NCBI RefSeq assembly: GCF_001650905.1
Contig: NZ_LXYG01000017.1
Location: 434,001-498,000 of the forward strand
DNA: 64,000 nucleotides
Origin: Balneola sp. EhC07
GTDB taxonomy: Bacteria; Bacteroidota; Rhodothermia; Balneolales; Balneolaceae
Direction: 5' to 3'
Position numbers and translations under genes: made by a program. The notes beneath the pieces are model-generated. The model was not told the DNA's origin. It saw only the letters and a list, made by a program, of their open reading frames with translations, and did no database searches. This document shows, one piece after another, positions 27,001-35,979 of this stretch; the stretch's first letter is position 1; every line of letters starts with the position of its first letter.

Positions 27001-27199
27001 CTATAAGTCGGTCTATGTCTTCCGGAGCTACATTCTGGTATCCTGACGAGATCGCCAAAACCGGAATATTAAGAGAAGGGAAAAGGGTAACTCTTAAATT
27101 TGTAAGTGAAAAAACACCAAATCCTACTACGATCAGTGTACACATGATCACAGTGATTGGTCGGTTTAAAATACCACCGGTAAGATTGAACTTTTTCAT
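24053..27199 (-). CDS. RND efflux permease, second subunit
   Basis: 1048 residues, HAE-1/AcrB-type: two repeats of six membrane helices with large periplasmic loops. It begins with the usual NRPITVIMCTLIVVGFGVFSL helix, and TM4 is LAIGLLVDNAIVVAESV. The proton-relay pair of AcrB (Asp407-Asp408) is Asp404-Asn405 here. TM10 has VGIIVNNGIVLVDY, without the AcrB lysine. Its start overlaps the stop of the preceding permease gene by 4 bp (ATGA), so both are translated together. It may form a mixed trimer with that permease, as MdtBC does (inference). Confidence 0.93.
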   Translation of the reverse strand: MKKFNLTGGILNRPITVIMCTLIVVGFGVFSLTNLRVTLFPSLNIPVLAISSGYQNVAPEDIDRLIVTPIEGAVSAIEGIESLEARVSRGSAFVILRLFEGTDIRKTELKVQKAIDQIRADLPAQARAPAIFQFDPESRPIMQLSINSGLRGLDELRELAIELVEPRLERIVGLASADTRGGLERRIYVDVSPMSLAQHNIVPQDLESAISSNNVQLPIGNVVTQNISYSVRAQSLYEDVEQIKKTIIKVSDNGIPIRVEDVADVSDGFTEVTSLVNVNGNNSVSIEIQKNSDANTLDVVKAVEEAVPGINEILPPGVELRILSDEGQSIEDSINNLSQSSVIALIVVIFVILIFMGGWRISLVVATSIPVSIAASFATMYAADLTLNIFTISALALAIGLLVDNAIVVAESVARKLEDGLSKFDAALTGTNEVVGPLLGSTLTTLGVFIPITLISGIQGIFFKEFALTISFAIAISFICSIVLVPVLSVLVLDSEMFNKRNFMFKAIHKLENGYGKVLSWLLLHKWIPGLALIGILFGTVFIYQGIDKEGFPETDSGEVDVNVTLKEGTRLVKTVAVMKDFETQLLQKPEIETVVSSIGRSRFTEQTNRGSFTLKLVPLEERDITSSELAAALRQELTAPGVTIRASVEGGGLRFGGRGFRSGGGSIRLSLIGPEMEELLKISKSIEDRLLDDPNIIQVDNGRTDPTPEMQFVLDRNRVGLLNSSISQVANALRTQTLGNQAGYFRADGKEIPIEIRTAKSSLKSREDLFDLEVLQYEDQRVPVVAVGEFVETKGVDSYQKRNREILLDVSIQFTGDANEYRELITNFITNEVVMPEGYRYEFTGATREAEEGAQQFLFAGLAALVLMFMIMASLFENFRDPFVIWLCIPMALFGALFSLYIVGNPLSTTGNIGLFMLVGIIVNNGIVLVDYMHLKTRGMAFDLNKGSEFLDGIIYACKRRMRPILLTAITTICSMIPLSLELGAGAEIWSPLAKTVIGGLAFGVIFTLFITPTISVGFKQVINFIREIWGAILKNFFSSKKRALES

Positions 27200-30100
27200 G
27201 ATAGGACCTCATTTTTTTCCAAAAGCGGATCAGTTTTATGAACAGCGTCAAATCCAAGGTTGTCAACACCTTTGTTAATCAGATTATAAACGCTGGGTAC
27301 AACAAAAAGCATCAAAATGGTTGACATGGTTAAACCACCGATCACTGTTCTGGCCATTGGGCTCCAAGTTTCAGAACCGGATCCCAATTCCAGAGCAAGT
27401 GGAACCATGGATAAAATGGTAGTGAGAGCAGTCATCAATATCGGGCGAAGACGACGTGTAGCACCCTTCACAATAGCTTCATGACGATCAATACCTCTTG
27501 CTTGTAAGATCTTGATGTAATCGATCATTACAATTCCATTATTTACAACAATTCCCGAAAGCAAGATGAGTCCCACCATGGAAGTTACACTGATCGCCGT
27601 TCCGGTAATTCCAAGAATGATCAAAACACCTGACAGCGCCAAAGGAATAGTAAAAATGATTATGAATGGCTCAATCAGACTTTCAAATTGAGAAGCCATA
27701 ACCATATAAGTCAAAATTCCTGCGATAGCAAAAGCAATAAGCAAAAAGTTAAATGACTCAGCTTGTTCTTCTGCCGATCCTGCTAACGCATAACGGTAGC
27801 CATCAGGCCATTCAACTTCATCAAGAATTTCACGGGCTTCAGCGCTGGCTGTTTTAAGATCCACTCCATCTAACTCCGTTAAGATCTCTACCACTCTTTC
27901 CTGATTGATTCGGGTCACATTAGTTGGGCCGGTATAGCGTTCAATTCTGGCAAGAGTTCTGAGTGGTAACCAATCTCCTGCAGGAGTTTGAATTTGTATA
28001 TTTTCCAGATCTGTAGAGGCAGCTTTTTGTTTGGGATCCAATTCTACCTTTACTTCAAATTCCACACCCTGATCTACAAAACTTGTGGCAATATTTCCCT
28101 GAACAGCATCACTTAATGCAGTGGCAACCTGATTAGTATTCATCCCAACCAGAGCAATACGCTCTCTGTCTAGCACCAACCGAAGTTCAGGTCGGCCCTG
28201 ATCAGCAGTACTGTAAGCACTTACTACGCCATCGATTTGGGTGATCTTTTCTTTGACACCATCCGATAAATTCTTCTTTACCTCAGCATCAAATCCAAAG
28301 ATCTGAACAATAAGTCCATTTTCGCCATCAGGACTTAATGGATCCTGAATAGTTTCCTGTATACTGACACCCGGAACGATCTCCAGTTTTTTGAGCAGAT
28401 CACTCACTACTTCAAACTGTGTACGACTTCGTTCATCTTTTGGTACCAATTCAACACGAACGGCACCTGTGAATCCGCCGGGATTATCGGCTCCCTCAAT
28501 TCCATCTTTGTCTCCATAATCAGATACAATGATCCTGGCTTCAGGTACTTCCTTCATGATAATACTTTCTACCTGACCGATAGAACGCTCCAACTCAAGC
28601 AAACTAACGCCTGCTTCTCTGGTCACTTCCAGATTAAATGCGTTTTCATCAACTCGAGGGAAAAACTCACCACCAAGCATATTAAAGATCGGTAGGGTAG
28701 CAACAAAAAATACAATTGCAACCAGTACTACAAGTCCGCTTTTATGAAGAGCTTTATCAAGCTTTTCGGAATACCATTGTTCGAGTTTGTTCAGAAGATC
28801 ACTGAAGAAATTAGCGACTTTATTTGTTGCTTCAATAGATAATTCCCCATCCTTATAGAATTGAGAAGTCATCATTGGAATTAGTGTAAGAGCCACCAAT
28901 GAAGAAACCGATAGTGAGAAGGAAATAGTTAATGCCAGATCTCTGAAAAGAAATCCTGCGATACCGGGCACAAATAAGATTGGCAGAAATACAACCAAGG
29001 TGGTCAAGGTTGATATCACCACAGGCACGGCTACTTCTTTAGCACCCATGATCGCGGCGTCTTTACGTCCTTTGCCTTCTTCACGGAATCTAAAAATGTT
29101 TTCAAGTACTACTACTGCATCATCCACTACCAATCCAACTGCAAGGGTTAAACCCGAAAGCGAGATGATATTCAAACTCAGATCAGCAAAGTCCATTACA
29201 GCAAATGTTGTAACAATAGATACAGGAATGGAGATCGCAATTATAAGAGCAGAACGTCCACTTCTAAGAAAAGCCAGCAGAATAAGAACTACCAAAATTA
29301 TAGCCTGAACGCCGGTTAATAATAGATTCTCAATAGACTGCTTAATGAATTCTGCTTTGTTTGTAAGAACTTCAACTTGTACATCTGCAGGCAGGCTTTT
29401 TTTGATCTCTTCCAGATTTTCAATCACTGCTTCTGCTGCTACTACTACATTTGCATCACTCTGACGATATACATTGATAATGACACCATCTTCTCCATCC
29501 ACACGCACATTTCCTATTGGTTGTGCGATGCCATCTTCAACTTCTGCAACGTCTCTCAAAAAGAGTGACTGTCCATTTCTGGTGGCTACTACTGTATTTT
29601 TGATTTGCTCAACGCTTTTCAATTCTCCCATGGTGCGAAGCGAGTAAACCGTATTACCTTCTGTAAGCTGACCGGCCGGAACCTGAATGTTTTCAGCACT
29701 TAGTCTGGATGAAATTTGTGCAATTGTAAGGTTATACAACCGCATTTTTTCATTATCTATAACTACATTGATCTGTCTTTCAAGTCCACCTGAAGTTTCT
29801 GCTGAAGCAATGCCATTTACTCTTTCTATGCGTTGTTCCAGAATCTGTGTAGCATAAGTTCTGAGGTCGCGAGAACTTCGTGCTTCAGAAGTCAACGCCA
29901 ATACAATGATAGGTTCCTGATTGGGATCATAACTGAATACCAACGGAGTTTCGGCGTCTCTTGGGATAGATCTTTCAATTGAACCTAACTGCTTACGAAC
30001 ATCATTTTCAGCTTCATAAAGATCGGTTCCCCAATTAAAGTTCAATTTTACTACAGAAGCACCTTGGCTGGAAAGAGAACGAACTCTTTTGATTCCGCTG

Positions 30101-30324
30101 ATACTTCCCACATTTTCTTCAATCGGTCTAGTGATCAATGTCTCCATATCTTCCGGAGCCACACCTTCATAACCGGTAAAAATAGTTATGGTTGGGAAGC
30201 TTACATCTGGATAAAGGTTCAAACGAAGTTGAAGTACACCAAATATCCCAAACCCAATTAAGATCAGGCTTGTCATTAAAAAGGTAATAGGCCTGTCTAC
30301 AGCCAGTTTTGAAAGTCCACCCAT
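27196..30324 (-). CDS. RND efflux permease, first subunit
   Basis: 1042 residues, HAE-1 type, of the same fold as the downstream gene but clearly diverged. It begins LAVDRPITFLMTSLILIGFG, and TM4 is LTLAVGLVVDDAVVVLENIF, with the intact acidic pair Asp401-Asp402. TM10 has SGIVVNNGIVMIDY. Energised by the proton gradient, it would pump hydrophobic drugs or bile-type compounds to the outer membrane channel. It follows the adaptor gene by 3 bp. The two permeases differ mostly in the acidic pair, which suggests a division of labour. Confidence 0.93.
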   Translation of the reverse strand: MGGLSKLAVDRPITFLMTSLILIGFGIFGVLQLRLNLYPDVSFPTITIFTGYEGVAPEDMETLITRPIEENVGSISGIKRVRSLSSQGASVVKLNFNWGTDLYEAENDVRKQLGSIERSIPRDAETPLVFSYDPNQEPIIVLALTSEARSSRDLRTYATQILEQRIERVNGIASAETSGGLERQINVVIDNEKMRLYNLTIAQISSRLSAENIQVPAGQLTEGNTVYSLRTMGELKSVEQIKNTVVATRNGQSLFLRDVAEVEDGIAQPIGNVRVDGEDGVIINVYRQSDANVVVAAEAVIENLEEIKKSLPADVQVEVLTNKAEFIKQSIENLLLTGVQAIILVVLILLAFLRSGRSALIIAISIPVSIVTTFAVMDFADLSLNIISLSGLTLAVGLVVDDAVVVLENIFRFREEGKGRKDAAIMGAKEVAVPVVISTLTTLVVFLPILFVPGIAGFLFRDLALTISFSLSVSSLVALTLIPMMTSQFYKDGELSIEATNKVANFFSDLLNKLEQWYSEKLDKALHKSGLVVLVAIVFFVATLPIFNMLGGEFFPRVDENAFNLEVTREAGVSLLELERSIGQVESIIMKEVPEARIIVSDYGDKDGIEGADNPGGFTGAVRVELVPKDERSRTQFEVVSDLLKKLEIVPGVSIQETIQDPLSPDGENGLIVQIFGFDAEVKKNLSDGVKEKITQIDGVVSAYSTADQGRPELRLVLDRERIALVGMNTNQVATALSDAVQGNIATSFVDQGVEFEVKVELDPKQKAASTDLENIQIQTPAGDWLPLRTLARIERYTGPTNVTRINQERVVEILTELDGVDLKTASAEAREILDEVEWPDGYRYALAGSAEEQAESFNFLLIAFAIAGILTYMVMASQFESLIEPFIIIFTIPLALSGVLIILGITGTAISVTSMVGLILLSGIVVNNGIVMIDYIKILQARGIDRHEAIVKGATRRLRPILMTALTTILSMVPLALELGSGSETWSPMARTVIGGLTMSTILMLFVVPSVYNLINKGVDNLGFDAVHKTDPLLEKNEVLS

Positions 30325-30327
30325 TTT

Positions 30328-31722
30328 TTAATTCCCTGAAGCGTTAGCTGTTCTTAGGCTATCCATGTAAGCGCGTCTATCTTCCTGGCTCATATTTTGT
30401 AGTCTCTGTCTCATTTTTGCTTGGTCTTCGTCGCTCATATTTTGGAAGGGATTTCCGCCTTGTCCGGGTCTGCCGCCACCTTGGCGAGCTTGTCTGTTTT
30501 GACCATTACCAGCTTGATTGTCACCAGCCACTCGTTGCTGTTGGGGAGATTGAAAGTCAGAACCGGATGCAACTCTTATAGATCCGCGATCCTGAAGACT
30601 CTGTTGACCTGTTACAATGATATTGTCCCGGGGATTTAATCCTGAAAGTATTTCAATTCTGTCTCCCTGCTCAATCCCCAATTCTAAAGTTCTGAGTTGA
30701 GCAACAGAATCACCCTGAGATACAAAAACTGAGTAAGTTCGTTGAAGTTGAATAGTATTTGATTCAGGCTCTACAATAGTTTCAACCTTCTCTACCATGG
30801 CGCTTCTTGGAATTACAATAGCCCGATCTTTGGTAACGATACTAATCACATTCTCAGTGAGTACTCCGGGATAGATATTTGGTCCGATTTCTGTAAGTGT
30901 GATCACCACTTCGCCGAGACCGGTGGTGGCATCAAGCTGCGGGCTTTTACGGGAAACGACTCCTTTAGCTGATGATTCTTTTTCGTTTGATACTCTAAGA
31001 TTAACTTCCTGACCTATTTTTACTGCTTTCCAATCCTGAACAGGGAGATATATTCTAGTTTCATAACCTACAAGATTTGCAACCTCAAAAAGGGTTTGTC
31101 CGGCACTTGCGATATCTCCTTCGGCGCCGGTTCTGGAAATTACAACTCCGTGTACAGGAGAACGAACTTCCGTATTATTGAAATTTTCTTGGGCCTGAGT
31201 AACTGAAGCTACAGCTGATTGATATTGAGAAACACTGTTGCGATAGGTAGCAAAAGCGTTATCAAATTCAGCCTGGCTAATTGCATTAGACTCAAGTAAT
31301 CTTTGTTGACGTGCAAATTGAGTGCTGTCGCGTTCAATGGCTACTTTACTTTGTTCCAATTGTGCTTTTGCCTGTTGAAGCTGATCTTTAAAAGTGGGGT
31401 CATATATTTTGGCAAGAATCTGACCCTGCCGAACAGTATCACCCAAATCAGCATAAAGTTTGACAATACGATTACTTACTTGAGGATTGATAGCAACTAC
31501 ATCCTGAGCTTTTATTGTACCAAAAGATTTGACTTGCTCTGAAATGGATTGACGAGTTACCGGTTCTGTTTCTACACTGGTTACGCGATCACCACCAAAT
31601 CCACCGCCTCCCCATCCGGAAAATTGTGCATTTTGTGCCGGATTGGAATCTTCGGCGTCACTACCGCATCCGATTAATGTTAGTGATAAAAGTAAAACTG
31701 CAGATAAAGTAAGTTTGGTCAC
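30328..31722 (-). CDS. RND efflux periplasmic adaptor (membrane-fusion protein)
   Basis: 464 residues, first gene of the efflux operon. A lipoprotein signal (LTLIGC, lipid-anchored Cys19) places it on the inner membrane facing the periplasm. The HlyD-like core shows a biotinyl-lipoyl half (INPQVSNRIVKLYADLGDTVRQGQ), a coiled-coil hairpin (about 125-190) and the second half (RSPVHGVVISRTGAEGD). After about residue 385 comes a Gln/Gly/Arg-rich tail (NGQNRQARQGGGRPGQGG) and a short helix, not part of the fold. No outer-membrane channel gene lies in the window, so TolC-like protein must come from elsewhere. Confidence 0.92.
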   Translation of the reverse strand: MTKLTLSAVLLLSLTLIGCGSDAEDSNPAQNAQFSGWGGGGFGGDRVTSVETEPVTRQSISEQVKSFGTIKAQDVVAINPQVSNRIVKLYADLGDTVRQGQILAKIYDPTFKDQLQQAKAQLEQSKVAIERDSTQFARQQRLLESNAISQAEFDNAFATYRNSVSQYQSAVASVTQAQENFNNTEVRSPVHGVVISRTGAEGDIASAGQTLFEVANLVGYETRIYLPVQDWKAVKIGQEVNLRVSNEKESSAKGVVSRKSPQLDATTGLGEVVITLTEIGPNIYPGVLTENVISIVTKDRAIVIPRSAMVEKVETIVEPESNTIQLQRTYSVFVSQGDSVAQLRTLELGIEQGDRIEILSGLNPRDNIIVTGQQSLQDRGSIRVASGSDFQSPQQQRVAGDNQAGNGQNRQARQGGGRPGQGGNPFQNMSDEDQAKMRQRLQNMSQEDRRAYMDSLRTANASGN

Positions 31723-31899
31723 GTCCGTAAAAGTTATTTTAATTTGTGGATTTATAGACAGTAAAGTTCGCTATTTAGTTCATGGCTTACATACCGGTCA
31801 TGTAAAAAGAAGCAACATAAATATCGTTTTACATAATGATTAGGATGCTTCGATTTCGTATGTTTAGGCGACAAAACTTCAACAAACTCTCACTACCGA

Positions 31900-32559
31900 A
31901 TGAAATTTTTTATAGACACAGCAAATCTCGAAGAAATCCAGGAAGCTAACGACCTTGGAGTACTGGATGGGGTAACTACAAACCCAAGTTTATGTGCTAA
32001 AATCGGGGTTCGTGATTTCGAAGGCCATATCAAAAAGATCTGTGATATTGTTGAAGGCGATGTTTCTGCAGAAGTGGTTTCAACTACTTACAATGAAATG
32101 ATCGAAGAGGGGAGAAAGATCGCAAAGATCGCGGATAACGTAGTAGTAAAGATTCCTTTGATCAAAGATGGAATTAAAGCTATCAAGACTTTTTCTGAGG
32201 AAGGAATTAAAACCAATTGTACACTTTGTTTTTCTCCAACACAGGCGTTGATCGCAGCAAAAGCAGGAGCAACTTATATTTCTCCGTTTATGGGAAGATT
32301 GGATGATATTTCAAGTGACGGTATGAAATTGATCGAAGATATCGTGCAGATCTACGTGAATTACGGATTTGAAACAGAGGTGCTGGCTGCGAGTATTCGT
32401 CATCCGATGCATGTTGTGGAATGTGCCAAAGTTGGAGCTGATGTCGGAACCATGCCATTGAATGTAATTATGGGAATGTTGAAGCATCCGTTAACAGATT
32501 CCGGACTTGCCAGATTTCTAAAAGATTGGGAAGATCTGCAGGCTAGTTTAAAGAAATAG
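31900..32559 (+). CDS. tal: transaldolase, fructose-6-phosphate aldolase-like subfamily
   Basis: 219 residues, the short form of transaldolase. It starts [10 protein letters not shown] with Asp6, GVTTNPS follows at residues 24-30 (Asn28), and the Schiff-base Lys84 is in [28 protein letters not shown] block and [11 protein letters not shown] complete the fold. It acts in the non-oxidative pentose phosphate pathway. The stop codon TAG is directly continuous with a 25-bp inverted repeat whose left arm begins at the G of the stop. A gap of about 175 bp separates it from the divergent efflux operon. Confidence 0.94.
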   Translation: MKFFIDTANLEEIQEANDLGVLDGVTTNPSLCAKIGVRDFEGHIKKICDIVEGDVSAEVVSTTYNEMIEEGRKIAKIADNVVVKIPLIKDGIKAIKTFSEEGIKTNCTLCFSPTQALIAAKAGATYISPFMGRLDDISSDGMKLIEDIVQIYVNYGFETEVLAASIRHPMHVVECAKVGADVGTMPLNVIMGMLKHPLTDSGLARFLKDWEDLQASLKK

Positions 32560-32620
32560 TGTTAGGGTGCTATGGTGTTATAGCTTCGAGGTAATCTATA
32601 ACACCCTAGTACCATAACAC
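32559..32620. repeat. 25-bp inverted repeat at the transaldolase stop
   Basis: Left arm 32559-32583 and right arm 32596-32620 match at 22 of 25 positions, with a perfect GGTGTTATAG/CTATAACACC core and a 12-base loop. The left arm starts at the last base of the transaldolase stop codon. The right arm runs on into the first 27-bp direct repeat (32611-32637). It may act as a terminator or be a remnant of an inserted element. Confidence 0.75.
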
Positions 32621-32637
32621 CGTCACACCATAACACT
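32611..32637. repeat. 27-bp direct repeat, left copy
   Basis: This copy begins ACCATAACACCGTCACACC and matches 33090-33116 at 24 of 27 positions in direct orientation, and 60098-60124 at about 24 of 27 in inverted orientation. It overlaps the stop codon of the four-helix-bundle gene. Confidence 0.75.
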
Positions 32638-33001
32638 ATTGTTTATTGAAATGTTTTATAAGCCCTAACACCAATCTTTGGCAAGAAGTCGCCTGTTCTC
32701 TTAATTCTTTTGCCTTTTCATTTGAGAGATATCCAAGATCTTCTGCTACATAGAGCAAACTTTTAACTTCGGCTGCAGAACTCTGAGAAAAATCAAAAAA
32801 CCTGACCGATTCTTTTCTGTGATATCTTGAAAACCCTTCCGAAATATTTGTCATTACAGACACGGAAGCTCGTTGGATTTGGTCTCGTAATCCAAAGTCT
32901 TTAGAAAAAGGTGATTCGTGAGTTGCCGAATATATTTTTTTAACTAAAGTTCTGGCCTCTTTCCAACAAGTAAGTTCTTCAAAAGCGGTTATTTTAGGCA
33001 T
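32636..33001 (-). CDS. four-helix-bundle protein (S23/IVS-type family)
   Basis: 121 residues if it starts at the ATG at 33001 (MPKITAFEELTCWKEAR is the usual opening); an earlier ATG at 33052 is possible but adds an odd basic leader. The features are typical: FEELTCWKEARTLVKKIY, FGLRDQIQRASVSVMTNISEGF, FFDFSQSSAAEVKSLLYVAEDLG and a final helix. The family was first met in intervening sequences of 23S rRNA; other copies lie at random chromosomal sites. No biochemical function is settled. The gene sits between two 27-bp direct repeats, and its own stop codon is in the left repeat, which suggests a moved unit. Confidence 0.88.
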   Translation of the reverse strand: MPKITAFEELTCWKEARTLVKKIYSATHESPFSKDFGLRDQIQRASVSVMTNISEGFSRYHRKESVRFFDFSQSSAAEVKSLLYVAEDLGYLSNEKAKELREQATSCQRLVLGLIKHFNKQ

Positions 33002-33089
33002 TAGTTTCTTTATTAAATTCCTTTCTCTATAATCAGACAGTTTCAAACCCAATTCCTTACAGAATTTCTAAAATTACTTTCGGACAACT

Positions 33090-33116
33090 ACCATAACGCT
33101 GTCGCACCATAACACT
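33090..33116. repeat. 27-bp direct repeat, right copy
   Basis: Direct copy of 32611-32637 (24 of 27 identical), directly followed by CTCACACTATAACACC, which continues the same motif. It lies 37 bp before the penicillin acylase start and just upstream of the four-helix-bundle gene. Confidence 0.75.
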
Positions 33117-33153
33117 CTCACACTATAACACCATCTTTCTTTAACACCAGTAA

Positions 33154-35562
33154 ATGAACTATTTAAAAGCTCTGCTTCCTTCATTAATTCTTGTAGTAGC
33201 AATTGTATCCCTAAACACCCAATTCGGTACAATTCCCCCAATCGGAAAACTTGTAGACCCTGAGTCCGGTTTTTGGGCTAATGCCGAAATTGATCTCCCG
33301 GAATCCAATGAATTAGCTTTAGAGGGATTTGATGGGAACGCCTCTGTATATTTTGATGAACGACGAGTGCCTCACATCTTCGCTGAAAATGAATACGATC
33401 TCTATTTTGCTCAAGGTTATGTTGTTGCCAGAGACAGACTGTTTCAAATGGAGCTTCAAACCTTAGATGCCTCCGGTAGATTAGCTGAAAAAATTGGGGA
33501 AAGAGCATTAAGCAGAGACAAAACCACCCGAAGGAGAGGAATGCCTTATGGCGCTGAAAAAGCTCTGGAAACGATGAAGCAAGATCCTAAAACCTGGGAA
33601 ATTGTAAATGCGTATGCAGATGGAGTTAACGCTTATTTATCATCATTGGAACCCAAGAATTATCCGCTAGAGTATAAAATTCTGGATTTTGAACCGGAAG
33701 AATGGACACCAATCAAGACTGCTCATCTTCTGAAAAACATGACCCGAACACTTGCCGGAGGAAATAACGATGATCGAACCAGTAACACCATGGAATATTT
33801 TGGTGCAGATTTCATTGAGAAATTCTTTGAAGCTAAACCTGAGTTAAACGATCCGATCATTCCGTCATCTAAAGAATGGGACTTTGAACGAATTCCCGTT
33901 GAAGCTCCGGATACTTTATTTAAACCGGCATCAGCAGTGGAGCTGGGAGAATATGAACGACCTGAAGGAGTGGGAAGTAATAACTGGGCAGTTTCAGGGT
34001 CGAAAACAAAATCAGGATATCCGATCTTAGCAAATGATCCTCATCTCAGTTTAACACTTCCTTCTATTTGGTACGAAGTTCAATTACATGCTCCGGGTAT
34101 AAATACCTATGGAGTAACACTACAAGGTACACCCGGAATTGTGATCGGCTTTAATGAAAATATAGCATGGGGTGTCACGAATGTCGGGACAGATGTTATG
34201 GATTGGTACGAGATCAAATTTAAAGATGAAACTCAAAAGGAGTATTGGCACGATGGAAAGTGGAAACCAACTACAATGCGAATCGAAGCGATCAAAGTTA
34301 AAGATAGAGAAACAGTATTAGATACGGTTATCTACACACATCACGGCCCGGTTACAAAAGTAGAATCAAATATTAATGAAGAACAAAAACCCGTTTATCA
34401 TGCTCTAAGGTGGATCGCTCATGAAGCTTCCAATGATATTCGTGCTTTTTATGGATTGAACAGATCTGAAAATTATGATGATTATGTGGAGGCATTAAGT
34501 CATTACGTTGCTCCGGCTCAGAATTTTGTATTTGCAAGTAACGAAGGAGACATTGCTTTATGGGTTAATGGTAAGCTACCAAATAAGTGGGAATATCAGG
34601 GAAGAACAGTAAGTGATGGAACAGATCCGTTATATGATTGGCAAGGTTGGATTCCGTTCGAACATAATCCTCACGTAAAAAATCCCGAAAGAGGTTTCGT
34701 AAGCTCTGCAAACCAAGAGTCAGCAGCTCCCGATTATCCATATTATCTGGATGATGATTTCGCACCTTTTGAAAGAGGGCGTCGAATCAATGACAAACTT
34801 GCGGCTATGCAGGATATCACAGCAAAGGACATGCAGGAAATGCAAATGGACAGTTACAGCTATTATGCTGAAACCTTGCTTCCTTCACTTTTGGAATGGA
34901 TGGATAGAGATAGCTTGTCCAGTATTGACGCAGAAATTTTTCAATTAATGGAAGAGTGGGATTATTTTATGGATGGTGATGAAATAGCGCCTTCATTTTT
35001 TCGTCACTGGTCAGGTAATTTTTACAGAGCTGTTTTTTATGATGAATATGAAACAACAGAAGCTACACTCAGATATCCTTCCAGAGATCGTTTTGTGGAG
35101 ATCATAAAAGCTGAACCGAATTTTAAATTCATAGATGATATCGATACCGATAAAATTGAAACAAGATCCGACATCGTAACTATATCTTTTCATGAAACAG
35201 TAGCCGAGCTTGAGAATTACTTAGGTGAGTTTGGTGATAAATGGAAATGGGGTTATTTCATCGATAATGATATTGATCATTTAGCAAGTATTCCGGGTTT
35301 GGGCAGACAGAATTTATTCAGTTCAGGATCTTCCGAAGCTATAAATGCAACCAGAGGTGGATTTGGTCCTTCCTGGAGGATGGTTGTTGAACTTGGCCCT
35401 GAAGTAAAAGGTTATGGATTATATCCGGGTGGAGCTTCCGGAAATCCGGGGTCACCAAACTACGATTTCATGGTTGATCCTTGGAGAACGGGACAACTCT
35501 TCGAACTCAATTTCATGAAAGAAGAACCCAAAGAATATTTATATAAACTTGAACTCAAATAG
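33154..35562 (+). CDS. penicillin acylase family protein (Ntn hydrolase)
   Basis: 802 residues. N-terminal hydrophobic segment (about 5-21) for export. The precursor would cleave itself before Ser275, in EGVGSNNWAVSG, making a small and a large subunit; this Ser is the N-terminal nucleophile of the large one. Supporting blocks: RVPHIFAENEYDLYFAQGYVVARDRLFQMEL (residues about 69-99) and ANDPHLSLTLPSIWYEVQLH. Members hydrolyse penicillins, acyl-homoserine lactones or other amides; substrate unknown. The TAG stop is continuous with a perfect 16-bp inverted repeat. Confidence 0.94.
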   Translation: MNYLKALLPSLILVVAIVSLNTQFGTIPPIGKLVDPESGFWANAEIDLPESNELALEGFDGNASVYFDERRVPHIFAENEYDLYFAQGYVVARDRLFQMELQTLDASGRLAEKIGERALSRDKTTRRRGMPYGAEKALETMKQDPKTWEIVNAYADGVNAYLSSLEPKNYPLEYKILDFEPEEWTPIKTAHLLKNMTRTLAGGNNDDRTSNTMEYFGADFIEKFFEAKPELNDPIIPSSKEWDFERIPVEAPDTLFKPASAVELGEYERPEGVGSNNWAVSGSKTKSGYPILANDPHLSLTLPSIWYEVQLHAPGINTYGVTLQGTPGIVIGFNENIAWGVTNVGTDVMDWYEIKFKDETQKEYWHDGKWKPTTMRIEAIKVKDRETVLDTVIYTHHGPVTKVESNINEEQKPVYHALRWIAHEASNDIRAFYGLNRSENYDDYVEALSHYVAPAQNFVFASNEGDIALWVNGKLPNKWEYQGRTVSDGTDPLYDWQGWIPFEHNPHVKNPERGFVSSANQESAAPDYPYYLDDDFAPFERGRRINDKLAAMQDITAKDMQEMQMDSYSYYAETLLPSLLEWMDRDSLSSIDAEIFQLMEEWDYFMDGDEIAPSFFRHWSGNFYRAVFYDEYETTEATLRYPSRDRFVEIIKAEPNFKFIDDIDTDKIETRSDIVTISFHETVAELENYLGEFGDKWKWGYFIDNDIDHLASIPGLGRQNLFSSGSSEAINATRGGFGPSWRMVVELGPEVKGYGLYPGGASGNPGSPNYDFMVDPWRTGQLFELNFMKEEPKEYLYKLELK

Positions 35563-35610
35563 TACTTAGTATTGAGTAATTAGCTTAAGCTTTCCTCAAT
35601 ACTAAGTACT
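35561..35610. repeat. perfect 16-bp inverted repeat at stop codon
   Basis: AGTACTTAGTATTGAG (35561-35576) pairs perfectly with 35595-35610 over an 18-base loop. The first two bases are the end of the penicillin acylase stop TAG. The loop holds AGCTTAAGCT, itself palindromic. Further TACTAA repeats follow before the next gene. Confidence 0.85.
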
Positions 35611-35623
35611 AAATACTAATAGA

Positions 35624-35965
35624 ATGATCTTACTGATACTTTTAATAATCACTGCCTATCTCATAAACCTCGTTCTTCCCTGGTGGGGAATTGCGATAAC
35701 CGGATTTGTTCTGGGCTTTCAAATGAAACCGTCTTCCGGAAAAGCCTTTGGAATTGGTTTTCTTGCTCTATTTCTGCTTTGGAGCGGACAGGCACTTTAT
35801 ATCCATTTAGCCAACGATGGAGTTTTATCAACAAGGATTGCTGAAATGCTGGGCGCTGGGTCTCCAATACTTGTGATTTTAATTACAGGAATTGTAGGAG
35901 GTTTAGTAAGCGGACTAGCGGTTTTGAGTGGAAGTTTATTAGGTCAAAGTATCAATAAGAAATAA
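35624..35965 (+). CDS. small membrane protein, unknown
   Basis: 113 residues with three or four hydrophobic stretches (about residues 2-30, 42-60 and 78-105) and glycine-rich turns. It starts at an ATG 14 bases after the previous palindrome. It could be a small inner-membrane protein; no family is recognised. A tiny membrane protein gene follows at 35980 with a better ribosome-binding site, so both may be cotranscribed. Confidence 0.6.
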   Translation: MILLILLIITAYLINLVLPWWGIAITGFVLGFQMKPSSGKAFGIGFLALFLLWSGQALYIHLANDGVLSTRIAEMLGAGSPILVILITGIVGGLVSGLAVLSGSLLGQSINKK

Positions 35966-35979
35966 AGGAGTATATAATT

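Noticed and set aside
24053-31722. Long plus-strand frames opposite the RND operon
   Set aside because: Shadows of the minus-strand genes; no motif, and they stop and start at random.
32559-33140. CRISPR array from repeated ACCATAACAC words
   Set aside because: The spacing is irregular, copies differ, no cas gene is present, and repeats also occur inverted at 60 kb.
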